30,808 nucleotides of DNA from JBGQDM01 sp041495845 (GCA_041495845.1 JBGQDM010000034.1:1-30808), one strand, 5' to 3'. Counted from the first letter of the stretch, positions 8,322 through 16,707 are shown. Notes: a model not told the origin generated them from the sequence alone. Made by a program: numbers and translations.

Positions 8322-9353
8322 ATGCTGCACTACGGATTGCTGGTGCTTTTCGCGAGCCTCGCGATCCCCGCGTTCTCACAAACCGACGGCGATGGCCCGA
8401 AAGACGAGAAAGCCAAGAAAACGTTTACGCAGGCCTTGGAGTACGAGCGGCAACACCGCCCTGGTGCCGCGCTGGACACCTTCAAGAAAGCAGACAAACA
8501 AGACGCCGGGCATTGTCTGGCGTGCCAGGAAAAAATGATCCAGCACGGCATCGATATTCAGGACTGGAAAACTGCACTCGCCGCTGCGGAAGAGATGGTC
8601 GCCGAAGCGCAGAGCAAGCGAGCCGTCGCGCTCGCCCACTATTGGTTTGGGATCGTGCTGATGAAACAGGCGCTCGACAAGCACAAGGACGACCTGTTGG
8701 CTCAGGCCCATGCCGAGATGGCCCAAGCTCTCACCACCGCCCCCAACTTCCCTGAAGCAGTCTATGCCGACGGACAGATACTCGCGCACCTGAAGCAGGA
8801 CGCCGCAGCCAAAGCGCAGTTTGAGCGGTTCGTAAAAATGGGGCCGCCGAATGATGCGACTCGGCAACGGGCCCTGCGCTATATCAGTCAACCGGAGCTG
8901 GCGCGGGCGAGAATGGCGCCACCGTTTGTGATCACGACCAGCGATGGGCAACGCCTCTCGCTGGACGGACTGCAGGGTAAAGTAGTGCTGCTCGATTTCT
9001 GGGCCACCTGGTGCGGGCCCTGCCGAGAGGCACTGCCCCATATGCGCCAGATCGCCAAGAAATTTCAAGGGCAACCACTGGTTGTGCTGAGCGTGAACCT
9101 CGACGAGGATGAGAAAAAGTGGAAAGACTTCGTCGCGAAAAACGGCATGCTCTGGCCACAATATCGCGACGGCAGTTTTGATGGGCCTATCGCGACCACA
9201 TTCCGGGTTCGAGCGATCCCACAGACTTTCACCATCGATGCGGACGGAGTGCTGCAAGACCAGCACATCGGGGACGCTTCGATTGAAGGTAAGCTGAAGA
9301 AGCTGGTCAACCAAGCGCGAGAGTCGCAGACGCAGGAGACGCCGAAGCAGTAG
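8322..9353 (+). CDS. Exported TPR + TlpA-like thioredoxin-fold protein
   Basis: A 343-residue protein starting at an ATG five bases after GGAGG. Residues 1-20 form a signal peptide (MLHYGLLVLFASLAIPAFSQ). Residues about 30-190 are helical with TPR character (YERQHRPGAALDTFKKA; MAQALTTAPNFPEAVYADG). Residues about 198-335 are a TlpA/ResA-like redoxin with W230-C231-G-P-C234 and the cis-proline P300 (AIPQTF). It should act in the periplasm as a thiol-disulfide reductase, as in cytochrome c maturation or oxidative protein repair. A second pair, C65-x-x-C68 (CLAC), lies in the helical part and is unusual. The TTG at 8310 is in frame but is a poorer start. The next gene (M28 peptidase) is 115 bp away and need not be co-transcribed. 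Confidence 0.88.
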   Translation: MLHYGLLVLFASLAIPAFSQTDGDGPKDEKAKKTFTQALEYERQHRPGAALDTFKKADKQDAGHCLACQEKMIQHGIDIQDWKTALAAAEEMVAEAQSKRAVALAHYWFGIVLMKQALDKHKDDLLAQAHAEMAQALTTAPNFPEAVYADGQILAHLKQDAAAKAQFERFVKMGPPNDATRQRALRYISQPELARARMAPPFVITTSDGQRLSLDGLQGKVVLLDFWATWCGPCREALPHMRQIAKKFQGQPLVVLSVNLDEDEKKWKDFVAKNGMLWPQYRDGSFDGPIATTFRVRAIPQTFTIDADGVLQDQHIGDASIEGKLKKLVNQARESQTQETPKQ

Positions 9354-9468
9354 GATGCGTCCACTTCTTTGCAGGTTTCGCCACTCGTTCCCTTGCACAT
9401 GCCTTGCCCCCACCTCCGCATTCCCGTAGACTCATCGCGCCGTTCCCTGTTCGGAGAATCCCTGACCC

Positions 9469-11658
9469 ATGACCACCCGCCAAGCCGTCACCCTGTCCGC
9501 TGCCGTTGCTCTTGTCCTCGTCGCTTTCTCCCTTGCCGCGCCCGCTCAGGAAGCCATCCGCGGGTTCAGCGCCGCTTCCGCCGTGCGTCAGTCTGCGGTG
9601 GAAACGAAATTCAAGTCGATCCCTGACGCCAGGCAAATGCAGCGCTGGCACCGCTACTTTACCGCTGAGCCACACCCCGCCGGATCCGACCGCAACAACG
9701 AGCTGGCGCGCTACGTAGCCGACGAATGGAAGAAACAGGGCCTTGAAGATGTCGTCATTCGCCGCTATGACGTTTACAGTTCCGACCCAAAGGAAACTTC
9801 GCTGGAGATGATCGCGCCCGTCCCCTACAAGGCCAGCCTGCGCGAAGCTGCCTATGACGTTGACCCGGACACGAAGAATCCGCGCATCAGTTCGGCCTGG
9901 ATGGGTATGTCCACTTCCGGGGACATCACCGCTTCGGTCATTTACGCGCACAGCGGCAATCCTGCCGACTACGACGTGTTGCGCAAGAACGGCATCAGCG
10001 TCAAAGGCAAGATCGTGCTCGTGCGCTACTCGAATCCTTACAGTTATCGCGGATTCAAAGCGCTGACGGCGGAGCGTGAAGGCGCCGCTGCCATTCTCAT
10101 CTACAGCGATCCCGCGGAAGACGGTTACAAGCAGGGCAAAGTTTTTCCCGATGGCCCCTGGGGCCCGGAAACGCATTTGCAGCGCGGCGCGATTGAATAC
10201 GATTTCCAGCAGGCCGGTGATCCCACCACACCGGGTTGGCCTTCTCTGCCCGGCGCGACGCACATTCCCGCTGCCCAAGCCCTGCCCATCCCTCGGATTA
10301 TGGCGCTGCCGCTCTCGTGGCATGACGCCAAGCCGCTCCTCGAAAACATGGACGGCCCCCTCGCTCCCGACGATTGGCAGGGTGGCTTGCCCATCCAGTA
10401 TCACTTTGGCGGCGAACGCGTGCGCGTGCACTTGAAGATTCAGATGGAAGAAACGATCAAGCCCAACTATGTGGTTGAAGGGCGAATTCGCGGTTCGGAG
10501 CATCCCGACGAGTGGGTGATTGTCGGCAACCATCGCGACGCCTGGGTTTTCGGCGGCGTCGACCCCAGCAGCGGCACCGCCGCACTCATGGAACTCTCAC
10601 GCGGCTTCGGCGAGTTACTCAAAGCTGGTATGCGCCCGCGCCGCACGCTGGTTTTTTGCAGTTGGGACGGTGAAGAAACCAGCTATTCCGGTTCGGCGGA
10701 GTGGAGCGAACAATTCAAGTACGAGCTGGCGCAAAAAGCCGTCGCCTATCTCAACGTGGATTCCGCCGCTTCCGGACCCGACTTCAAGGGCGCCGCGGTG
10801 GGGTCGCTCGCGCCCTCGCTGCTCGAGGTCAGCCGCACCGTATCCGATCCTTCTGGCAAGTCGCTGTATGACGCATGGAAGGTCTCCCGCGCCGACGACC
10901 TCAAGGAGCGCAAAGAAACCGACCCCGTCACCGACTTCAATCTGGTGGAGACCCGCATTGGCAGCGGCTCTGACTACACCGCGCTGCTTGATCACGTGGG
11001 TGTTCCCTCGGTCGAGCTCGGCTTCGATGGCCCTTACGGCGTCTACCACTCTGCCTATGACGACTACTACTGGATGAATCACTTCGGCGATCCCGGCTAC
11101 CGCTATCACGTGTTGCTCACTCAGTTGTGGGGAGTGCTGGCGCTCCGCCTGGCGAATGCCGACTTACTACCCTACAGTTTTGCCAGTTACGGAGCACACA
11201 TCCGCCACTACGCTGAGGTGCTGACCAGTGACAAGGACATCTCCCAGGTGGACCTCAAACCGTTGTACGCGAGCATGGACGCGTTCGAAGCTTCCGGACG
11301 GCGTCTGGATGAATCGCTGCGCGCCGCGGTAGCCACCGGCAAGCTCGACCCGTTTCTCGCCGAACAGATCAATCGCGGCATGATGGTGCTGGAGCGGAAC
11401 TGGCTTAATCCCGGCGGCATCCCCGGCCGCCCCTGGTATAAGCACCTCATCTATGCCTGCCGATATACGTACGCCCACCTCGAGCTGCCCGGCCTCACCG
11501 AAGCGCTGGAGAAGCAGGACTACAGCACGGCACAGCAACAGGCCGCCCTGTTGCAGGGCGTGCTCGAGAAAAACACCTCGTTGGTGAATGATCTGGATCA
11601 GATGCTGGGCTGCACATCAGGGATGAAGGCAGATGCAAGCGCGTGCGTGGGGAAATAA
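9469..11658 (+). CDS. M28 zinc carboxypeptidase, glutamate carboxypeptidase II-like
   Basis: A 729-residue exported enzyme with an N-terminal signal peptide (residues 1-26, ending APAQ). The order matches human GCPII/PSMA and the transferrin receptor: protease-associated insert (about residues 110-320), M28 catalytic domain (about 335-560) and helical dimerisation domain (about 600-715). All expected zinc and catalytic residues are visible: H355 and D365 in GNHRDAWVFGGVDPSSG, E402 (general base) and E403 in SWDGEETSYSGS, D431 in YLNVDSAASG and H527 in GVYHSAYDDYYW. It should be an active di-zinc exopeptidase in the periplasm or outside the cell. Acidobacteria often carry several such enzymes for peptide scavenging. 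A GGAG lies 12 bp before the ATG, slightly far. No operon partner is obvious. Confidence 0.93.
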   Translation: MTTRQAVTLSAAVALVLVAFSLAAPAQEAIRGFSAASAVRQSAVETKFKSIPDARQMQRWHRYFTAEPHPAGSDRNNELARYVADEWKKQGLEDVVIRRYDVYSSDPKETSLEMIAPVPYKASLREAAYDVDPDTKNPRISSAWMGMSTSGDITASVIYAHSGNPADYDVLRKNGISVKGKIVLVRYSNPYSYRGFKALTAEREGAAAILIYSDPAEDGYKQGKVFPDGPWGPETHLQRGAIEYDFQQAGDPTTPGWPSLPGATHIPAAQALPIPRIMALPLSWHDAKPLLENMDGPLAPDDWQGGLPIQYHFGGERVRVHLKIQMEETIKPNYVVEGRIRGSEHPDEWVIVGNHRDAWVFGGVDPSSGTAALMELSRGFGELLKAGMRPRRTLVFCSWDGEETSYSGSAEWSEQFKYELAQKAVAYLNVDSAASGPDFKGAAVGSLAPSLLEVSRTVSDPSGKSLYDAWKVSRADDLKERKETDPVTDFNLVETRIGSGSDYTALLDHVGVPSVELGFDGPYGVYHSAYDDYYWMNHFGDPGYRYHVLLTQLWGVLALRLANADLLPYSFASYGAHIRHYAEVLTSDKDISQVDLKPLYASMDAFEASGRRLDESLRAAVATGKLDPFLAEQINRGMMVLERNWLNPGGIPGRPWYKHLIYACRYTYAHLELPGLTEALEKQDYSTAQQQAALLQGVLEKNTSLVNDLDQMLGCTSGMKADASACVGK

Positions 11659-11681
11659 ACCGGCACCCCGTTGGTACCTGC

Positions 11682-12140
11682 TCAAGGTCGCGTGGCAAGG
11701 GTTCCGGGGTGCACTGCTTCGATGTCGGAATAGCGGATAAAGTCCTTCACGTTGAACGTCAGAACACGGCCGACTCCGTACACCCGCATCAAGGCCACCA
11801 GCCGCGCGTCGTGAACCTGTACCCCGGAGACGCGGTGGGTAACCAGCAGTTTGCGCCACTCCAGGTGAACCGCAGCAGTGTCAGCGAGTAACCGCAGCTT
11901 GCTCTCAAGCTCCTTGGCGCGGCGGTCGGCTTCCTCGGGTGAGAGCGCATATCCATTGCGCTCCCGCGGTCTGGTGCAAGTGTTCCAGAACTCTGCCAAG
12001 TTCTGTGACGTGTAACACAGCACTGCGCCCCGCTCAAGAATCGTATCAATCGCCGACACGACCAGGGGATAATCGCGATCATCCGGCTTTACCCATCGCA
12101 GAAGTACGTTGCTGTCAACCAGGTAGAGCTCGTCTGCCAC
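11682..12140 (-). CDS. vapC: PIN-domain toxin, VapC-like
   Basis: A 152-residue PIN-domain protein, at the long end for VapC. The acidic metal site is present: D9 (LVDSNVLLR), E50 (NLAEFWN), D111 (VHDARLVALM) and D133 (LTFNVKDF). VapC toxins are Mg2+-dependent RNases that cleave tRNA or rRNA and are neutralised by the antitoxin encoded just upstream. The GTG start overlaps the antitoxin stop by one base (TAGTG), a coupled arrangement typical for such pairs. Its 3' end faces the M28 peptidase gene at a 23-bp distance. The RNA target cannot be predicted. Confidence 0.87.
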   Translation of the reverse strand: MADELYLVDSNVLLRWVKPDDRDYPLVVSAIDTILERGAVLCYTSQNLAEFWNTCTRPRERNGYALSPEEADRRAKELESKLRLLADTAAVHLEWRKLLVTHRVSGVQVHDARLVALMRVYGVGRVLTFNVKDFIRYSDIEAVHPGTLATRP

Positions 12141-12397
12141 TAGCCGCGGTCCTTATAGAAACTCTCGCGTGTAAAGCTCCCGGTCTCCAGGTTTGGCAAT
12201 TCCTCCGAACCTTTCGCCAGCGCTGCCAACAACGCATGAAAGGCTTCCACGCTGAGCTTGCCTCCCGGTGCCGGGCGAGCGGCCAAAGCTTCCTGTAGCA
12301 GACGCTCCGCCACTTTTTCCAGAGGTATCCCTTGCGCACGGGCCTCAGCTGCCAGTCGCGCTTCGCTTTCCGGGCTCAATTCCAGCTGCAGAGTCAT
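12140..12397 (-). CDS. VapB-like antitoxin
   Basis: An 85-residue protein immediately before the PIN toxin, in the same direction and overlapping it by one base. The N-terminus (LQLELSPESEARLAAEA, then GIPLEKVAERLLQEAL) has the strand-helix-helix pattern of ribbon-helix-helix or related antitoxins. The C-terminal tail (LPNLETGSFTRESFYKD) is likely the toxin-wrapping segment. It should block the toxin and, with it, repress the pair. I see no clear promoter or operator palindrome upstream. Confidence 0.75.
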   Translation of the reverse strand: MTLQLELSPESEARLAAEARAQGIPLEKVAERLLQEALAARPAPGGKLSVEAFHALLAALAKGSEELPNLETGSFTRESFYKDRG

Positions 12398-12607
12398 CCT
12401 GCTTCAACCTCTGGACATAGCTTACCTGTGTCTCCAAATGAATACCACCCGTCTTTGACTGGCTTCCGGTGCGCCCGCCGGTAATTCCCAGGTAGCGTTC
12501 GCCCGCCTCCGCACCAATTCCCGGTTGACTTCACTCGTCCGCGACTCTACCATCCACCCGAATCGGCTGAGCGCGTTTTTACCCTCGGCCGTCGGAGGGA
12601 CTCTCTC

Positions 12608-13261
12608 ATGTCGAACGCAAACACAATCGGCACTAACGCCGACGAAACCACAATGCGCCAACGCCAACTGCGCCGCAGCCTGCTCGCGGTGTTTCTCCTC
12701 GCGTTGGTCACTCTGGGCTTCGCGCAATATCGCAACACCATTCTTCTGCTTGCCTGCGACGTGGTGGAACGGGATTTTGGCGGCGGCTCCGGTGGCCGCG
12801 CCCTGCCCGACGCGCGCTGCGACGGCGGTTTCGTGGCCATCAGCTTTCACGTGCAAACCGGAGAATACATCAATCAAGCCTGGCTCGATTGCGCACCCAT
12901 GCGCTCGGACGGAACGCTCGGTGAAGAACGCCGCACCACCGCTCGTACGGGCTCCGCCGGCGGCCGCGCGGTGCATGATGCGGCGTGCCGCTACGGCACC
13001 GTACTCACCGGAATCAAAGGCCGCACCGGCGCCTCCATTGATGAGGCCGCTGGATTCTGCAGTTCCCTGCGTGACATTGGCGAGCGTTACGATAACCCGC
13101 GCGCTGAAATGACCGAACGGGTCACCATCCCCCATCCCGGCGGCAAACCTGCCGAGGCCCGCTGCCCGGCTGGTTCCGCCCTCGTCGGCTTCCGCTCCCG
13201 CGGCGGCGAGTGGATGGACCACCTCTCCGTTCTCTGTTCAGAAGTTCAGCGCACGTACTGA
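12608..13261 (+). CDS. Membrane-anchored or secreted protein with three Cys-framed repeats
   Basis: A 217-residue protein whose ATG follows GGAGGG by 8 bp. A hydrophobic segment (SLLAVFLLALVTLGFA, about residues 24-39) serves as signal or anchor. The exported part holds three internal repeats of about 27 residues, each opening and closing with cysteine: CDGGFVAISFHVQTGEY to WLDC, CRYGTVLTGIKGRTGASID to GFC, and CPAGSALVGFRSRGGEWMD to VLC. The shared pattern is C, then hydrophobic-x-G-h, a Gly-rich turn, [IM][ND], and a final C. Threefold repeats of this kind suggest a beta-prism-like lectin fold (VMO-I or jacalin style), with one disulfide per repeat. That fold is my inference; I do not recognise the family. 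The next gene starts 26 bp downstream. Confidence 0.75.
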   Translation: MSNANTIGTNADETTMRQRQLRRSLLAVFLLALVTLGFAQYRNTILLLACDVVERDFGGGSGGRALPDARCDGGFVAISFHVQTGEYINQAWLDCAPMRSDGTLGEERRTTARTGSAGGRAVHDAACRYGTVLTGIKGRTGASIDEAAGFCSSLRDIGERYDNPRAEMTERVTIPHPGGKPAEARCPAGSALVGFRSRGGEWMDHLSVLCSEVQRTY

Positions 13262-13287
13262 AAAACTCGCGGTCCCAGGAATTCTCG

Positions 13288-15048
13288 ATGCTTCGCCAAT
13301 TCGGCCTGCTCTGTATCGCTCTCGGTGCCACTCTGCCAGCACTCGCCGCCACACCGGCACCGCTGAGTTTCGACATCTCTTTTCCGCCCGCGCTCTCAGC
13401 CAGCCCGGTCACCGGTCATATCCTCCTCATCATCTCGACCGACGAGAAGAAAGAGCCCCGCTTTACGGTGACGGAAGGCATTGAGTCGCAGCAGGCGTTC
13501 GGACTCGATGTTGACGCGCTCGCACCCGGCAGCAACGCTCGCGTGGACGCTGGAACTCTCGGCTACCCACTGGAGAGTTTGCGTGATCTTCCTCCCGGCG
13601 ATTACTACGTGCAAGCCGTGCTCAATCTTTATGAAACCTTTCATCTGGGCAATGGCAAAGTGGTGCAACTGCCACCGGACAAAGGTGAAGGTCAACACTG
13701 GCAGACCAAGCCCGGCAACTTCCTCAGCCCGGTGCAGAAGCTGCATCTCGATCCCCGGATCTCGGGCGTCGTCCGAATTAACTTCGATCACAAAATCCCG
13801 CCCATCGAGCAGCAACTCGCCGACGTTGATTCGCTGCTTGATTTTCGTCCCCTCACACAGGCATCTCCCGCGGAAGACAATCAGTGGGAAAAACATGTCA
13901 GCGTGCGCAGTGAGCTGCTGACCAAGTTCTGGGGCCGCCCTACGGAGATTGGCGCCGTCGTGCTCTTACCCGACGGCTGGGACAAGCACCCCGAGGCGCG
14001 TTACCCTGTCCTCATTTCGGAAGACCACTACCATCGCCACTTTTTCCCCAGCTTCCGTACCACTCCGCCTGATCCGCAAGCAAGAGATAAGGAGAAAGAA
14101 CTGCAGGAATGGGGCTGGAACTTTTTCCAGGCTTGGACCAGCGGCCGCCTGCCCCGCGTTCTGATTGTGATGCCGCAGCACGCCAACCCTTACTTTGACG
14201 ACTCCTACGCAGTGAACTCCGCCAATCTCGGCCCTTACGGCGATGCCATCATGCACGAACTGCTGCCGATGGTCGAAAAGAAATTTCACGGATTGGGCCA
14301 GGGCTGGGCACGCACCGTGTTTGGCGGCTCCACCGGGGGATGGGAAACCCTCGGCACCCAGGTGTTTTATCCCGACGAGATCAACGGCGCCTGGGCCGCT
14401 TGTCCTGACCCGATTAATTTTGAGGCGTATGGCACGGTAAACATTTACGAAGAGAAGAACGCATACTTCCGCCAGGGGCCTTTTCTCAAAGTCCCGCTCC
14501 CGGAGAAACGCAAGACCAACGGCATTATCGATTCCACCATGGAGCAGGACAACCGTTACGAGCTGGTTCTCGGGACCCATTCCCGCTCGGGTGAGCAATG
14601 GGACATCTGGCAGGCGGTCTTCAGCCCCATGGGAGACGATGGCTACCCCAAGCCCATCTTCAACAAACGCACCGGCGAGATTGATAAGTCAGTCGCGGAG
14701 TACTGGCGGGAGCACTATGACCTGAGTTACATCATGAAGCGCGACTGGGCCACGCTCGGCCCCAAGCTGGCAGGCAAACTCCACTTCGCGGCCGGCGACA
14801 TGGACACCTGGTACCTCAACAACGCCGTCCACCTCACCGAAGCGGTGCTGACCGACCCTAAGTTGTATCCGCCCGCGAACGCCACGTTTGATTACGGCCC
14901 GCTGCAGCCGCATTGCTACGGAGGGGTTCGACTGGACGCGCCGCAGATCGTGCGCATGAACGCCTTCCCTGAATTCGTCTGGCGCATGGTGACGCACATC
15001 GAAAAGACCGCGCCCGCTGGAGCGGATTTGAAGAGCTGGAAGTACTGA
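13288..15048 (+). CDS. Exported esterase-like alpha/beta hydrolase with N-terminal beta domain
   Basis: A 586-residue protein. The ATG at 13288 follows AGGA by 7 bp and opens a signal peptide (MLRQFGLLCIALGATLPALA). An in-frame ATG at 13210 lies inside the previous gene and is rejected. Residues about 25-200 look like a beta-rich accessory domain. The rest is an alpha/beta hydrolase of the esterase D/feruloyl-esterase type, with nucleophile S348 in FGGSTGGW and likely acid D506 (GDMDTWYLNN) and base H542 (LQPHCYGG). A long insertion (about residues 380-490) separates nucleophile and acid. It probably hydrolyses an ester of a polysaccharide or small molecule outside the cytoplasm. The substrate is not inferable. 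Confidence 0.8.
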   Translation: MLRQFGLLCIALGATLPALAATPAPLSFDISFPPALSASPVTGHILLIISTDEKKEPRFTVTEGIESQQAFGLDVDALAPGSNARVDAGTLGYPLESLRDLPPGDYYVQAVLNLYETFHLGNGKVVQLPPDKGEGQHWQTKPGNFLSPVQKLHLDPRISGVVRINFDHKIPPIEQQLADVDSLLDFRPLTQASPAEDNQWEKHVSVRSELLTKFWGRPTEIGAVVLLPDGWDKHPEARYPVLISEDHYHRHFFPSFRTTPPDPQARDKEKELQEWGWNFFQAWTSGRLPRVLIVMPQHANPYFDDSYAVNSANLGPYGDAIMHELLPMVEKKFHGLGQGWARTVFGGSTGGWETLGTQVFYPDEINGAWAACPDPINFEAYGTVNIYEEKNAYFRQGPFLKVPLPEKRKTNGIIDSTMEQDNRYELVLGTHSRSGEQWDIWQAVFSPMGDDGYPKPIFNKRTGEIDKSVAEYWREHYDLSYIMKRDWATLGPKLAGKLHFAAGDMDTWYLNNAVHLTEAVLTDPKLYPPANATFDYGPLQPHCYGGVRLDAPQIVRMNAFPEFVWRMVTHIEKTAPAGADLKSWKY

Positions 15049-15069
15049 GCGGTTGCGCTTGCTCCGCTT

Positions 15070-15091
15070 GAACGGCCGAGGGCGGCCGTTC
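15070..15091. repeat. REP-like palindrome A
   Basis: A perfect 9-bp inverted repeat (GAACGGCCG 15070-15078 with CGGCCGTTC 15083-15091) around AGGG, followed by CTACGCGA. There is no T tract, so it is not a standard terminator. It shares the central GAGGGC and the trailing ACGCGA with the palindrome at 15145-15171. Confidence 0.55.
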
Positions 15092-15144
15092 CTACGCGAG
15101 CCGAATCTGCGACCGATTACCACCCCGTGCTTAACCTGCCTTCG

Positions 15145-15171
15145 GGTGGCAGATGAGGGCCGTCTGCCACC
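15145..15171. repeat. REP-like palindrome B
   Basis: A perfect 9-bp stem (GGTGGCAGA 15145-15153, TCTGCCACC 15163-15171) with a 9-nt loop containing GAGGGC and followed by ACGCGA. It is 53 bp from palindrome A and has the same core and tail, as expected for a pair of repetitive extragenic palindromes. Confidence 0.5.
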
Positions 15172-15203
15172 ACGCGATCTCGGATTCTTCTAGGGTTTCA
15201 CCC

Positions 15204-15234
15204 AAAGAAAAAGGCGATCTCCGTAGAGATCGCC
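15204..15234 (-). terminator. Intrinsic terminator of the cold-shock gene
   Basis: On the minus strand a perfect 9-bp stem (GGCGATCTC/GAGATCGCC, plus-strand 15213-15221 and 15226-15234) with a 4-nt loop is followed by TTTTTCTTT. It lies 20 bp after the stop of the csp gene. Confidence 0.9.
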
Positions 15235-15254
15235 CCTTGCTAGAAGTTGTCGGC

Positions 15255-15458
15255 TTACAGTGCCTGGACGTTCTCAGCCTGCAATCCTTTGGGCCCCTTG
15301 GTGACGTCGAACTGCACCGTCTGGCCCTCCTGGAGGCTCTTGAAGCCGCCTGCCTGGATTGCCGAGAAATGCACAAAAACATCTTCGCCATTCTGACGGC
15401 TGATAAAACCATAGCCTTTGGCGTCATTGAACCACTTTACTGTTCCTTGTTCTGCCAT
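15255..15458 (-). CDS. Cold-shock protein, CspA family
   Basis: A 67-residue single cold-shock domain, the canonical length. The RNA-binding motifs RNP1 (KGYGFISRQNG) and RNP2 (VFVHFSAI) are intact, and the N-terminal GTVKWFND strand is typical. It binds single-stranded RNA or DNA and acts as an RNA chaperone. AAGGA lies about 14 nt before the ATG, somewhat distant. The gene is monocistronic, with its own promoter about 120 bp upstream, a long leader and a strong terminator. The long leader is consistent with post-transcriptional temperature control as known for E. coli cspA, but that is inference. Confidence 0.95.
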   Translation of the reverse strand: MAEQGTVKWFNDAKGYGFISRQNGEDVFVHFSAIQAGGFKSLQEGQTVQFDVTKGPKGLQAENVQAL

Positions 15459-15579
15459 GTTGATACTGGTGTTCCTTTCAATCGATTTACGCTGGAGGGA
15501 TTCGGAGGTAGTGCTGGCAGGTTACTGGCTGTTGAGGCAAGAGCTGCTCACGACCGACTCGGTCTAACGTACACAGGTA

Positions 15580-15608
15580 TAATACGCCGATTTGCTCACG
15601 ATTGGCAA
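15580..15608 (-). promoter_or_regulatory. Promoter of the cold-shock gene
   Basis: On the minus strand TTGCCA (plus-strand 15603-15608) and TATTAT (15580-15585) are separated by exactly 17 bp. Transcription would begin near 15573, giving a leader of about 115 nt. The gene-free stretch 15459-15946 otherwise holds only an isolated TATACT (15729-15734) that might serve the plus-strand cluster but lacks a -35. Confidence 0.65.
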
Positions 15609-15946
15609 GGGCTTTTAGTTCGGGGCGGCGCGCCGACTCCCGGCCGGGGGAACGATGGCCGTGTCCCTAAAGGTCCCCTGCCCCCTACCCCTGATCAGCG
15701 ACGCCCGGCGGGATGCATGCCAAGAGCGTATACTTAAATTACCCGACCTCGGAGCCACAGGATCAGAACGCCTGGCGCCCTCGCGATCGTGAGATTGAGA
15801 GGCACTTCCCTGGATCAGCAAGTGGCCCTGAACCATTAGATTCTGCTCTTTATGACGCTCGCCTCGGTCGCGACCCCTGCGCCCCAGACGGAAACATTCG
15901 CGAAAGCCCGGCCGTCCTCAACGAACCCGAGGAACAGGAGTTTCTT

Positions 15947-16105
15947 ATGTCCGGAATCAACGGCGACAAGTCCAGATTTCACCGCCAACGCAAGCAGAAG
16001 GTAGCACAGCGGCTACGCACACGCGAGTGGCTGGCAGGCCTGGCCGAGCAACCGAAGCCGGTAGCCGCGGCAGCCGCCGCCAAACCAAAGACGGCGTCCG
16101 TATGA
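15947..16105 (+). CDS. Small basic protein, first gene of a coupled cluster
   Basis: A 52-residue protein starting at an ATG with CAGGAG 6 bp upstream. The frame stays open for 78 codons before it, but that part is not protein-like and the ribosome site fixes the start. The sequence is rich in Arg/Lys/Gln (KSRFHRQRKQKVAQRLRTRE) with an Ala/Pro/Lys tail, so it probably binds nucleic acid or ribosomes. I do not recognise the family. Its TGA overlaps the ATG of the next gene (ATGA), implying translational coupling to the receiver-like protein. A second basic protein with a similar style closes the cluster at 17139. Confidence 0.65.
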   Translation: MSGINGDKSRFHRQRKQKVAQRLRTREWLAGLAEQPKPVAAAAAAKPKTASV

Positions 16106-16707
16106 CCGCGCCAGTGGTGGCGTCACCGCTCGCAGTATCGATTCCCCTCCCGCCCAAGAAAAAACGCGTCCTGCTGGTGGATACGTCCACTGTCAAGCGC
16201 GGCCTGCGCGCTGAAACCATGAGAAAACTTGGCATGGAAGTGGACTGTGCCGCCGATCTCAGCGAAGCGCGGTGCTGGTGGCGAGCTGACCTCTACAATC
16301 TGGTGCTCATCGACATGGAAAGCGAACTCGGCCGCCGCGACCGGTTTTGTGAAGACATGCGCGGCGCGACTCCACCTCAGCAACTTGCCTTCCTCGTCGG
16401 CACGCCCGACTACCTGGCGAATGCGCCCAATGCCGACGTCACGCTTTCCGCTCCAACGCTCGACGACCAAAATCATTGGGGAGACGTCAAAGCAGCGCTG
16501 GCCACCGACCTGTCGGGCGATACGCCCCAGCGTTGGGGAATCATGGAAGCTTCCCGGCGCATCTCCGCCGTGCGCTCTCTTTACCACGCCCGCTCCCAGG
16601 CAGTACGGGAGAGGCCGACACCGCCGCGAGACCCGGAGGTGCGGTTGTCCCGTCGCGACACCGCATCTCGCACCCTGGATCAGATGTTAGGAGAGGACCC
16701 GCAATGA
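16102..16707 (+). CDS. Degenerate response-regulator receiver-like protein
   Basis: A 201-residue protein whose ATG overlaps the previous stop by 4 bp. Residues 20-130 look like a receiver domain: beta-1 KKRVLLVDTS, helix-1 VKRGLRAETMRKLGMEV, and beta-3 NLVLIDMES with a candidate phosphoacceptor D71. Only one acidic residue (D27) stands at the metal pocket, and the conserved Lys after beta-5 appears to be Ala (LSAPTL), so phosphorylation is doubtful. The C-terminal 70 residues are basic and helical (EASRRISAVRSLYHARSQ) with no known output domain. The next gene overlaps it by 4 bp. The set is probably one operon, and the protein may be a scaffold or regulator for the RNA-binding partner; that role is inferred only from position. 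Confidence 0.65.
   Translation: MTAPVVASPLAVSIPLPPKKKRVLLVDTSTVKRGLRAETMRKLGMEVDCAADLSEARCWWRADLYNLVLIDMESELGRRDRFCEDMRGATPPQQLAFLVGTPDYLANAPNADVTLSAPTLDDQNHWGDVKAALATDLSGDTPQRWGIMEASRRISAVRSLYHARSQAVRERPTPPRDPEVRLSRRDTASRTLDQMLGEDPQ

Noticed and set aside
9307..10533. 408-codon minus-strand frame across the M28 peptidase
   Set aside because: The plus-strand enzyme has all active-site residues; the antisense frame has no recognisable domain.
11663..11712. Inverted repeat GCACCCCG/CGGGGTGC at the M28-vapC junction
   Set aside because: The 34-bp loop and position inside the vapC 3' end make a terminator unlikely; treated as chance.
15713..15946. N-terminal extension of the small basic protein
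   Set aside because: The frame is open but lacks a ribosome site and protein-like composition; CAGGAG before 15947 decides the start.
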